From IMG/VR virus record IMGVR_UViG_3300001533_000797, positions 1 to 44,363 of that record: a DNA stretch of 44,363 nucleotides, one strand, 5' to 3'. A program made the position numbers and the translations under genes. The notes beneath the pieces were generated by a model. That model was not told the origin of the DNA, did no database searches, and saw nothing but the letters and a program-made list of their open reading frames with translations. The stretch is from a virus. Each line of letters begins with the position of its first letter. Position 1 is the stretch's first letter. Shown here one piece after another: positions 31,544-38,224 of the stretch.

Positions 31544-32395
31544 ATGATTAAACTAGGACAGAACATCCTGAAGATTGCACATAAGATGGTGGCCCCTGAT
31601 GTTGGTGTGAAGACCGGGTTCACTGACTTAGATGCAATGACGCTAGGACTTCATGGCGGCGAGTTAATAATCGTTGCCGGTCGTCCTAGCATGGGCAAGT
31701 CGAGCTATCTTCTGCAGATGGCATGGCAGATGGACAGGCCCATACTGTTTGGCTCCGCTGAGATGTCCGAACAGATGCTGGGAGAGCGGTTGATATCTCA
31801 GATATCTGGTATCGGATTGCACAGAATCAAGGGCCAACGAACTTCACTATCAGATAAAGAAAGGGCAAAACGAGCAGTACAAGACATCTCTAGTAAAGAG
31901 ATTTACGTGATCGATGACCCTTCCTTGTCTCCTGATATGTTGAGGAGTGCTATGAAGGACCTTACCCCTTCATGTGTATTCGTGGATTACCTACAGTTGT
32001 TATCCATCTCAACATTCGGGGGCATGGAAGAAAAGGTTTCCGCTTTATCAAAGGAATTAAAGTCAATCGCTATGGACTTTGACCTGCCTCTGGTGGCGGC
32101 AAGTCAGATGAATAGAGAATCAGATAAACGGGACAATCACATACCGCGTTTATCGGACTTGCGAGGAAGCGGAAGCATAGAGCAGGATGCAGATTTAGTC
32201 CTGATGTTACATAGACCGTCTTACTATCTTCTCACGGAGGAAGACCCGGATGCAGTAGACGATGGTGAGAGTTGGCTATATGTATCAAAGAATCGCAACG
32301 GACCAGTCGGAAAGATAAAGTACAAATGGAGTAAAGAAACGATGTCTTTCTCCGAGCAATCAGCTAAGTACAAAAAATTCGGAGCCTTAATATAA
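31544..32395 (+). CDS. DnaB-type replicative helicase, C-terminal domain (283 aa)
   Basis: The start ATG 31544 follows GGAG. Walker A GRPSMGKSSYLL lies at about 46-57, Walker B VFVDYLQLL at about 145 and the DnaB motif 4 region SQMNRESDKRDNHIPRLSDLRGSG with DADLVLMLHR at about 186-220. The N-terminal primase-binding domain of full DnaB is missing; T7 gp4-like fusion is also absent because the primase is a separate gene directly downstream (start shares a base). It unwinds DNA at the fork. Confidence 0.93.
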   Translation: MIKLGQNILKIAHKMVAPDVGVKTGFTDLDAMTLGLHGGELIIVAGRPSMGKSSYLLQMAWQMDRPILFGSAEMSEQMLGERLISQISGIGLHRIKGQRTSLSDKERAKRAVQDISSKEIYVIDDPSLSPDMLRSAMKDLTPSCVFVDYLQLLSISTFGGMEEKVSALSKELKSIAMDFDLPLVAASQMNRESDKRDNHIPRLSDLRGSGSIEQDADLVLMLHRPSYYLLTEEDPDAVDDGESWLYVSKNRNGPVGKIKYKWSKETMSFSEQSAKYKKFGALI

Positions 32396-33186
32396 TGTTA
32401 AGAGTACAGAAGCTGAAGATTCTGTGTCCCGTTTGTGAGAAACCCGATGGTTGTCTGGTTTCGGAAGATGGAGCGGCATGCATCTGCTCAAGAATAGAAC
32501 AGGGCTCGGTTAAAAAGGTTGGAACAGGACCGTTTTATGGTGGTTGGCTACATATACTTGGTGACTTCAAACCTAAAAAGTATACCGAACCACCTAAGCC
32601 TGATATCAACTGGAACTTATTGGCTGTGAAGCACGGGAGACAGTTGATGGAGCATGCCCATGAGTTCGCCGAGTTCTGTCAATCAAAGAGAATCAATCCG
32701 ATTGCCGCCCTGCGGTTCTTTGTGGGGTGGGATGAGGATTGGATAACGATACCCATCTACGGAAGTGATGGAAAGATATCAGGAATCCAGAGAAGACGAG
32801 GGGTGTTCAAGAGATTCCTTGAGCACTCCTCCGCTGGGGTATTTGTTCCGTCTGCTTTCTTCCAGTACAAGTGTAAGACTCTTGCTATCTGCGAAGGATG
32901 GACCGATACAGTCACGGCTATACAGTACGGATTCAATGCAGTAGGCAAACTAAATTCTCATGTAGGCAATGAGCAATTAAAATACTTCATTGAGCGTATT
33001 GGCTGTGAAAGAATCGTTATCTTTGCCGATAACAACGAAAATAACGTAGGCATAGAGGGAGCAGAGTCGACTAAAGAATATCTGTCATACTTAAACATGC
33101 CGATAAAAATAATACTCACTCCTGAAAAGGACTTGAAGGACTGCTATACAAAAGGAATGTCACTTAGAGATATATTTGGAGTGTAA
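32395..33186 (+). CDS. DNA primase with zinc ribbon and TOPRIM domain (263 aa)
   Basis: Its zinc ribbon (CPVC at 11-14, CLVSEDGAACICS about 20-32) is followed by a TOPRIM fold with CEGWTDTVTAIQYGF (about 165-179, catalytic Glu) and IVIFADNNENNVG (about 208-220, Asp pair region reading DNN). This is a short primase that partners with the helicase just upstream. In this phage helicase and primase are separate genes. The usual DxD of TOPRIM is replaced by DNN, which fits several phage primases but should be noted. Confidence 0.88.
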   Translation: MLRVQKLKILCPVCEKPDGCLVSEDGAACICSRIEQGSVKKVGTGPFYGGWLHILGDFKPKKYTEPPKPDINWNLLAVKHGRQLMEHAHEFAEFCQSKRINPIAALRFFVGWDEDWITIPIYGSDGKISGIQRRRGVFKRFLEHSSAGVFVPSAFFQYKCKTLAICEGWTDTVTAIQYGFNAVGKLNSHVGNEQLKYFIERIGCERIVIFADNNENNVGIEGAESTKEYLSYLNMPIKIILTPEKDLKDCYTKGMSLRDIFGV

Positions 33187-33187
33187 T

Positions 33188-33790
33188 ATGAAGTATCTTC
33201 TTATTGGATTATTGAGTGTTGTTCTTAGTGTGTCTGCTTTTGCTGATAAGTTTATGTCCGATAACATCGTGCAGATTATCCGAGAGGACGAGGGCAGAGG
33301 CACGGGATTTATGTACGACGATGGAAAGATTCTTACTGCCCGCCATGTGATTGCAGACTGCAATGCTGTTGTTGTTATCTACACAGACAAGAAAGAAGAG
33401 TACTCCACTAGGCTTATCCTTGACCCACGTGCAGACTTGGGGCTGATTAGTGTTCGCAGGAAATGTGAGCAGAAGCCCACCATCTCTTACGAGACCCCGG
33501 CTATCGGTACTACAATCTACATTCATGGATACCCCTATGCATTTGAAGTCTTGAGGCTGACTCGTGGTATTGTTTCCTCGACTACTATCCACAGTAGGGC
33601 AGAAATAAACAGGGACCATGGCTGGGAGTACTTCTTCCTCGTGGACGCCATCTTCGCCGCAGGAAATTCTGGAAGCCCAGTGTTCGACGACAATCTAAAT
33701 GTAGTCGGAGTGGCGGTCGGCAGATACGACAATGTGTTTCTCTGCGTGTCCGCAAATAAACTTGCAGACTTTGTAAGGAGATTGCAATGA
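33188..33790 (+). CDS. Secreted trypsin-like serine protease (200 aa)
   Basis: ATG 33188 lies six bases after GGAG. Residues 1-19 form a signal peptide with an AFA cleavage site. The catalytic triad of chymotrypsin-fold proteases is visible: His53 in TARHVIAD, Asp83 in RADLGLI and Ser161 in AGNSGSPV. The layout resembles HtrA/trypsin-2-type proteases without a PDZ domain. It would act in the periplasm or outside the cell. Its gene sits in the replication operon between primase and NinG, so it is an early product. The substrate is unknown; envelope proteins or host defence factors are plausible. Confidence 0.85.
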   Translation: MKYLLIGLLSVVLSVSAFADKFMSDNIVQIIREDEGRGTGFMYDDGKILTARHVIADCNAVVVIYTDKKEEYSTRLILDPRADLGLISVRRKCEQKPTISYETPAIGTTIYIHGYPYAFEVLRLTRGIVSSTTIHSRAEINRDHGWEYFFLVDAIFAAGNSGSPVFDDNLNVVGVAVGRYDNVFLCVSANKLADFVRRLQ

Positions 33791-34029
33791 CGGATGAACT
33801 AAAAAAGACAATCAAATTTGCAGAAGAGATGAGGTCCACATTCAGTAGAAAATGTGATAACTACATACATTGGGACGGGTACGTACAAGGATTAAAGGGA
33901 GCGAGAAATCTTTTTTATGAAGAAGAAAAAAAGCACGAACAAAAACTACAGATGGTACGTAAAGAAAATAGACGAGACGTTCAGCAAGATTGTCCGACAA
34001 TCAGCATCGTCATCGGACGGATATTGTAA
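33787..34029 (+). CDS. Early protein overlapping the NinG gene (80 aa)
   Basis: ATG 33787 overlaps the protease stop. The first 43 residues are a sensible helical protein (ELKKTIKFAEEMRSTFSRKC, YVQGLKGARNLFYEEEKK). The last 37 overlap the NinG frame and look less protein-like. An A7-G run at 33926-33933 contains the A_AAA_AAG heptamer known to promote -1 frameshifting. That would change the frame, but not into NinG. A homopolymer error is possible. The real protein may end nearby. Confidence 0.5.
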   Translation: MTDELKKTIKFAEEMRSTFSRKCDNYIHWDGYVQGLKGARNLFYEEEKKHEQKLQMVRKENRRDVQQDCPTISIVIGRIL

Positions 34030-34321
34030 GTGCGTTACGTGTGGCGCTGTGCGTCACTACAAGGATTCGATGCATGCAGGCCACTTTATTCCACGAACAT
34101 ACATGGGAGTGCGATGGGACAAAAGAAACGTACACCCCCAGTGTTGTAAGTGCAATACCTTCAACGAGGGCGAGGGTCCTGAATACTTCCGATACATGCA
34201 AGAAAGATACGGTGACGAAGTGATTGACGATCTTCGTAAAAACAAACTGAGGTCGTGGAGCACAGCAGAATTGGCAGACCTATACGATGAAATGAAACTA
34301 GAATTGAAAGGACTACAATGA
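33917..34321 (+). CDS. NinG/Rap-like Holliday junction endonuclease (134 aa)
   Basis: Matches the lambda NinG (Rap) family: a basic N-terminus (KKIDETFSKIVRQ), CKCVTCGAVRHYKDSMHAGHFIPR, WDKRNVHPQCCKCNTFNEGEG and a helical end (ELADLYDEMKLEL). Cys pairs hold zinc beside the DxxHAGHF and NVHPQ motifs typical of this HNH-like fold. It resolves recombination intermediates. The ATG at 33917 has no good ribosome site and lies inside the 80-aa gene, so translational coupling is likely. Confidence 0.85.
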   Translation: MKKKKSTNKNYRWYVKKIDETFSKIVRQSASSSDGYCKCVTCGAVRHYKDSMHAGHFIPRTYMGVRWDKRNVHPQCCKCNTFNEGEGPEYFRYMQERYGDEVIDDLRKNKLRSWSTAELADLYDEMKLELKGLQ

Positions 34322-34578
34322 GACCAGAAGAATCTCTTGAGGCCAATCTAATCAGACTGATGATGGACAGGCCGACTAGGAAACAAGCGGAGGCAATTGC
34401 CGCCGGTATTGTTGAGGACATTAGGAACATGATTATTGATATGAACATTAATGGTGTCGAGATCGGAGAGGACGTAATCGACCGTGAGTGGTGGATGGCG
34501 TCTCCTGAACCTATCGACTACACCCCTACTCCGTGGATGCCTAATGATATTACAAGTACCGATAAGGACAAACAATGA
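34318..34578 (+). CDS. Early protein of unknown function (86 aa)
   Basis: It overlaps the NinG stop by four bases (ATGA). The N-terminal half is a long helix (ESLEANLIRLMMDRPTRKQAE) and the rest is acidic and Pro-rich (WWMASPEPIDYTPTPWMP). No family is recognised. Confidence 0.6.
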   Translation: MRPEESLEANLIRLMMDRPTRKQAEAIAAGIVEDIRNMIIDMNINGVEIGEDVIDREWWMASPEPIDYTPTPWMPNDITSTDKDKQ

Positions 34579-34784
34579 TTAAGTTTGAACCAATAGACGA
34601 TTATAATTGTAAAATATATTTCGGTAGAGAGGCCGAGATGTACTTAGGATTTCTGAGGCACAGCAAAGTAGCCAATAGAGTTGTTCTTTCCGTGACGGAG
34701 GGCGTGATGTTATCTAGGGACGCACTTGTTTCTATTGCCGATAAAATTAAATATATGGAAGACTGTCTTGGAGCAGACCTATGA
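34575..34784 (+). CDS. Small early protein (69 aa)
   Basis: It overlaps both neighbours by four bases. The product is alpha/beta (NCKIYFGREAEMYLGFLRHS, RVVLSVTEGVMLSRDAL) and acidic. The function is unknown. Confidence 0.6.
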   Translation: MIKFEPIDDYNCKIYFGREAEMYLGFLRHSKVANRVVLSVTEGVMLSRDALVSIADKIKYMEDCLGADL

Positions 34785-35413
34785 TTAAGAAAGACACTAA
34801 CCCAAAGGAAGCATTGGGCATCAGGAAAGTACCAATGCATGTTGTTCCTACAAAACCTCTCATGGCTCTTGGTTTGGCAATGATGGAAGGTGGACGCAAG
34901 TATGGTGCACACAACTACCGAGAGATGGGAGTGAGGTTCTCCACATACTACGACGCAGCAATGAGACATCTCATGTCGTGGTGGGAGGGGGAAGACATTG
35001 ACCCCGAAAGTGGAGTGTTCCATGTGGTCAAAGCAATGGCTTGTCTTACGGTCCTGATGGATTCCATCTACATGAATAACTACACGGATGATCGTCCGAT
35101 ACGGTATCCTAATGGAATTGACATGGACTCTTTCAATAAGGCAGCGTCGTCTATTATTGACGCCTATCCAGAATGTAAGAAAGGATACTATCAGATAGGC
35201 AAGACAAAGATAGATACAAAGAACAGTGACCATGAACTGAACAAAGCCATAGCCGAGGAACAAGAGAAGAAGGTGTGTGAAATTTGTGGCAAGCCCGCAA
35301 TCTTCAGAAGCACACCGGAAAGTTCGTGGGGATATTATCCCGTCGGTACTCTATTCTGTGGTAGGCACGTCTGCCGTGGTGATGAGTTAATAGACACCAG
35401 TGAAGGAAACTAA
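34781..35413 (+). CDS. Nucleotide diphosphohydrolase-like protein (DUF5664/MazZ type) (210 aa)
   Basis: Residues 1-110 match the dATP/dGTP diphosphohydrolase N-terminal domain: NPKEALGIRKVPMHVVP, GLAMMEGGRKYGAHNYRE, YDAAMRHLMSWWEGED and FHVVKAMACLTVLMD with the acidic and His pairs of all-alpha NTP pyrophosphatases. A zinc ribbon follows at about 165-205 (CEICGKPA and CGRHVC). In Z-genome phages a MazG-like enzyme clears dGTP, but no PurZ is seen here, so a general dNTP-pool role is more likely. Confidence 0.75.
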   Translation: MIKKDTNPKEALGIRKVPMHVVPTKPLMALGLAMMEGGRKYGAHNYREMGVRFSTYYDAAMRHLMSWWEGEDIDPESGVFHVVKAMACLTVLMDSIYMNNYTDDRPIRYPNGIDMDSFNKAASSIIDAYPECKKGYYQIGKTKIDTKNSDHELNKAIAEEQEKKVCEICGKPAIFRSTPESSWGYYPVGTLFCGRHVCRGDELIDTSEGN

Positions 35414-35438
35414 TGAATACCTTTACGAGGAACAAAAC

Positions 35439-35849
35439 ATGAGAGTCTACTTCAGTCACTCGATTCGTGGGGCCGCCGGTCCCGGTGCTTCGCCTGGTGT
35501 TCAGGCAGTTAATTGCAGTGCTGCCCGTGTAATGGCAGGTCGTATCAATGAAATGAGGGACGACGATGTTGACTTCTATATTCCTGCGGAGCATGAGGAC
35601 TTTGTCCAGCTTGCTTACGACAATGACTACATCACAGGGGCTGAGATTCTGGATGTTGATTGTAAGATTATTGATGCTTGTGACGCTTGTGTGGTTTATG
35701 TGCCTGATTGGGATACTCTTCAAGGTGGCAGAAAAGTGGAGTATGATCATTGTGTAAAGACAGGCAAACCTGTTTGCATCTTCCATCGGGCATCAGAAGC
35801 TGTTGATTACTTAAAGGCACTTGCCGGTGTTCACAGTTATGATGACTGA
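35439..35849 (+). CDS. Nucleoside 2-deoxyribosyltransferase-like protein (136 aa)
   Basis: The start ATG 35439 follows GAGG. It begins MRVYFSHSIRGAAGP (a Rossmann-like first strand with a nucleotide loop). Later ACVVYVPDWDTLQGGRKVEYDHCVKTGKPV resembles the D-x-x-V ... G-x-x-x-E-x-x-x-A segment of nucleoside deoxyribosyltransferases and the DUF4406 group. It would exchange or clear modified nucleosides. The catalytic Glu in RKVEYDH is present. The superfamily is likely; the exact reaction is not known. Confidence 0.7.
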   Translation: MRVYFSHSIRGAAGPGASPGVQAVNCSAARVMAGRINEMRDDDVDFYIPAEHEDFVQLAYDNDYITGAEILDVDCKIIDACDACVVYVPDWDTLQGGRKVEYDHCVKTGKPVCIFHRASEAVDYLKALAGVHSYDD

Positions 35850-35853
35850 TTTG

Positions 35854-35884
35854 CCCCAGATCGCTCCAGATCGCCCCAGAATCG
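35854..35884. repeat. Three 10-bp tandem repeats (CCCCAGATCG type)
   Basis: CCCCAGATCG, CTCCAGATCG and CCCCAGAATCG follow one another with a ten-base period just after the stop of the preceding gene. The helical-turn spacing suggests a protein binding site array, perhaps an iteron or operator, beside the promoter of the metallophosphatase gene. Confidence 0.6.
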
Positions 35885-35900
35885 TAGATAAACATCAAAA

Positions 35901-35926
35901 TTGACAGATAGGTACTATGATACCTA
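35901..35926 (+). promoter_or_regulatory. Promoter/operator region with palindrome
   Basis: TTGACA (35901-35906) is followed by the perfect inverted repeat TAGGTA-CTATGA-TACCTA (35909-35926). The loop contains TATGAT, only nine bases from TTGACA. A normal 17-base spacing is not found, so this may be an operator with a weak promoter that feeds the 35937 gene. Confidence 0.5.
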
Positions 35927-35936
35927 GGGAGCAAAT

Positions 35937-36626
35937 ATGAGAGTATTAGTTATTGGAGACATTCACGAGCCGGTTGCTCATCCAGGCTACCTTCCCTTTT
36001 GTTCTGATCTATATGATCAGTGGGATTGTGACCACGTGGTATTCATCGGGGACTTGGCAGACAATCACGCCATTAGTTTCCATGCAAAGAATCCACAATG
36101 TCCGGGACCATCGGACGAGTATGAGTTGACATGGCAGTGCATACAGGAATGGAATAAGGTATTTCCTGTAGCAGATGTTTGTATTGGAAATCACGATGAT
36201 CTTATTCTTAGACAGGCGGAGACTATAAGCCTGCCGTCGAAGTATCTTAGGAACTTCAAAGAGATTTGGGATACTCCTGATTGGGAGTGGGAGTATGAGT
36301 TTATGATAGACGATGCTATCTATTTTCACGGCACAGGACGCAGTGGAATACATCCAGCATGGAATGCCCTCCCGAAGAAGATGAAGTCTGTAGTGATGGG
36401 CCACTGTCATAGCCGAAGTGGGGTTAAGTGGAAAGCAACAAGACACGAGAGGTACTTCGCAATGGATACCGGGTGCGGGATTGACGTAGAAGCATTTCAA
36501 TTCGCATACGGAAAGCACATCGACGAGAGACCTATTCTCTCTGCAGGTGTTGTGATTGACGGTGTCCCGTTTGTAGAGCCCATGCCTATGGGGTCTAAAG
36601 AAAAGTATCACAGATCGAGGTTTTGA
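35937..36626 (+). CDS. Calcineurin-like metallophosphoesterase (229 aa)
   Basis: Metal-site motifs are all present: GDIHE (residues 7-11), GDLADNH (about 38-44), GNHDD (about 82-86), HGTGRSG (about 130) and MGHCHSR (about 157-163). The family hydrolyses phosphate esters in nucleic acids, nucleotides or proteins. GGGAG precedes ATG 35937. Its own control region and its neighbour, an RNA ligase, make nucleic-acid end repair a plausible role: removal of a phosphate followed by ligation. Confidence 0.85.
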   Translation: MRVLVIGDIHEPVAHPGYLPFCSDLYDQWDCDHVVFIGDLADNHAISFHAKNPQCPGPSDEYELTWQCIQEWNKVFPVADVCIGNHDDLILRQAETISLPSKYLRNFKEIWDTPDWEWEYEFMIDDAIYFHGTGRSGIHPAWNALPKKMKSVVMGHCHSRSGVKWKATRHERYFAMDTGCGIDVEAFQFAYGKHIDERPILSAGVVIDGVPFVEPMPMGSKEKYHRSRF

Positions 36627-36635
36627 GGTATAACT

Positions 36636-36830
36636 ATGTTGGCTAATGAGTTGGAAATAGGAAAGAAGTATACTCGAAAGACCGTAGACGGAATCCCTAA
36701 GAGGTTCCCATTCAATCAAGAGCATGCTACATTCACGGGGTATACCTCGTCTGGATGGCCGTGCTTTAAGTTAGATGGGCCTAAGTATGCTACGATCAAT
36801 GCACTAGGTTATGAATATGAGGAAGTATAA
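36636..36830 (+). CDS. Small early protein (64 aa)
   Basis: The start follows TGAGGT. The product is a compact beta-type protein (YTRKTVDGIPKRFPFNQEHA, GYTSSGWPCFKLDG) resembling short phage SH3-like folds. It lies between the phosphoesterase and the RNA ligase, sharing its last base with the ligase start. The function is unknown. Confidence 0.6.
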   Translation: MLANELEIGKKYTRKTVDGIPKRFPFNQEHATFTGYTSSGWPCFKLDGPKYATINALGYEYEEV

Positions 36831-37792
36831 TGATATCGTCTTACTCAAAAATACATCAGGCAGGCCACCGTGAGACGGAGGGAATGAAGGGCCAGCTGGT
36901 ACAGATAGAGGAGAAGATCGATGGCTCGCAGTTCTCCTTTATGTATGATGGGGAGAAGGTGCACTTCAGATCGAAGAACCAGCAAATATACCCGGACAAT
37001 CCACCGAAGTTGTTTGCTAAGGCAGTTGAATACATAAAAGAAAACACGAGGGACTTGTGTGTAAATAGAGTGTATCGTGGGGAGTGTGTTACGTCCAACA
37101 AGCACAATACTCTAGAGTATGCTAGGTGTCCGAAGGGCTACGTTGTTATCTTTGATCTTGAGAAGTCTGATGGTTCCTGTGACTACGGCAATGACCTTAT
37201 CAGGGCATACACTTGCTCGTATCTATTTGATGTAGTGCCAGTACTCTGGCGGGGCAAGTACGAAGACGTGACGTCTGAGTTGATAGAGGAACTTCTTGAT
37301 ACTGAATCAATCCTCGGGGGCACTAAGATTGAAGGTGTGGTAATCAAGTGCTATGACAAGTTTGATTCCAAAGACAAGGTTCTCATGTGCAAGTACGTGT
37401 CCGATAGATTCAAGGAAAAACATCGGGGCAATAAGTTTAATCCTGCCCGGTCGGATATTCTATCTGCGATTGGCAGTCAGCTAAGGACGGAGGCTAGGTG
37501 GGAAAAGGCCATACAACACCTTAGGGAAGAGGGCAAGCTTACAGAAACTCCAATGGATATTGGAAACCTTATCAGGGAAATACATGAGGATGTTCTTGAG
37601 GAAGAGGCAGATTGGATTAAGGACAAACTACTTGACCACTTCTGGAAGAATATCATACGTGAAGTACAGAGGGGATTGTCGATGGAAGGGCATAGTCTAT
37701 ATACGTTAGTAACCGAAGCTCTTAATAGGCAGTTTAGACACGTGATATGTCCTCTGTGTTCTGCGGAGTTGGGTCATTTTATCTGGACGTAG
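36830..37792 (+). CDS. RNA ligase, T4 Rnl2-like (320 aa)
   Basis: The nucleotidyltransferase motifs are visible: EEKIDGSQF with catalytic Lys29 (motif I), VYRGECVTS (motif III-like, about 84), EGVVIKCYD (motif IV, about 168) and CKYVSDRFKE (motif V, about 187). The C-terminal domain is helical and ends in ICPLCSAELGHFIW before a TAG. The second half of an apparent zinc ribbon lies in the -1 frame just beyond. It seals nicks or breaks in RNA, which would undo host RNA-cleaving defences. Confidence 0.85.
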   Translation: MISSYSKIHQAGHRETEGMKGQLVQIEEKIDGSQFSFMYDGEKVHFRSKNQQIYPDNPPKLFAKAVEYIKENTRDLCVNRVYRGECVTSNKHNTLEYARCPKGYVVIFDLEKSDGSCDYGNDLIRAYTCSYLFDVVPVLWRGKYEDVTSELIEELLDTESILGGTKIEGVVIKCYDKFDSKDKVLMCKYVSDRFKEKHRGNKFNPARSDILSAIGSQLRTEARWEKAIQHLREEGKLTETPMDIGNLIREIHEDVLEEEADWIKDKLLDHFWKNIIREVQRGLSMEGHSLYTLVTEALNRQFRHVICPLCSAELGHFIWT

Positions 37793-38037
37793 ACGGATGC
37801 TATCCAAATATACTATTCTGTCCAAGATGCGATATGGGCATTGAGTATAAGATAGCGTTCCCGAAGGAATATAGTCTTAAAAGGCACTGGAAAACACTAC
37901 TAAATTTTTGGAGGAAGTATAATGAAACGAAGGGAATTGATTCTTTGGTTTTGCTTAGGCGTGGGATGCTCTGCGGTATTCTGGACCCTACTTATTCTAG
38001 GTTTAGCTTGAGGCAATATAGGAGATGGGCGGGATAA
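37747..38037 (+). CDS. Out-of-frame zinc-ribbon extension of the RNA ligase (up to 96 aa)
   Basis: This frame overlaps the last 46 bases of the ligase gene. It contains DGCYPNILFCPRCDMG, which supplies the missing second Cys pair for the ligase's CPLC. It continues with a basic helix (LKRHWKTLLNFWRKY). The two pieces together look like one zinc ribbon broken by a frameshift. Either a -1 frameshift or a short separate gene from ATG 37747 is possible. The last 35 or so codons overlap a better-supported small gene. Confidence 0.4.
   Translation: MSSVFCGVGSFYLDVDGCYPNILFCPRCDMGIEYKIAFPKEYSLKRHWKTLLNFWRKYNETKGIDSLVLLRRGMLCGILDPTYSRFSLRQYRRWAG
37922..38011 (+). CDS. Small membrane peptide (29 aa)
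   Basis: ATG 37922 has the strong site GGAGGAAG seven bases upstream. After MKRRE the product is one hydrophobic helix (LILWFCLGVGCSAVFWTLL), the usual plan of a single-pass inner membrane peptide with a positive N-terminus. It is the last early gene, just before the terminator, and lies opposite the holin candidate. A lysis or exclusion role is possible. Confidence 0.6.
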   Translation: MKRRELILWFCLGVGCSAVFWTLLILGLA

Positions 38038-38055
38038 AACCCGCCCTTTTCTTTT
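38027..38055 (+). terminator. Rho-independent terminator of the early operon
   Basis: GGGCGGG-ATAAAA-CCCGCCC is followed by TTTTCTTTTA. It ends the plus-strand arm where the two arms converge. The 20-base hairpin is identical to the one at 22775-22794. On the minus strand no U-run follows, so it ends the early arm more efficiently than the late arm. Confidence 0.9.
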
Positions 38056-38224
38056 ACCCCGATTTGTATACCGCTATCAGTATAGATAATCCTGCCGACA
38101 GCAAAGCACCGTAAACTCCTATTCGTACAAGGAAGTGTTCTTTCAGGTGCTTCTCAATAGACGCTCGTATCCAATCCACGTTAGTCTCCACCTTCATTAA
38201 ACGATCTCGGTCATCCTGTTCCAT
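38054..38224 (-). CDS. XhlA-like holin candidate (56 aa)
   Basis: ATG 38224 lies seven bases after GGAGGTG and overlaps the 1070-aa gene by 14 bases. The product has a charged N-terminal coiled coil (EQDDRDRLMKVETNVDWIRASIEK), then one membrane helix (VRIGVYGALLSAGLSILIAVY) and a short tail. This plan matches haemolysin XhlA-type phage proteins that help holin function. As the last late gene it is well timed for lysis. No endolysin gene is adjacent, which is unusual. Confidence 0.65.
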   Translation of the reverse strand: MEQDDRDRLMKVETNVDWIRASIEKHLKEHFLVRIGVYGALLSAGLSILIAVYKSG

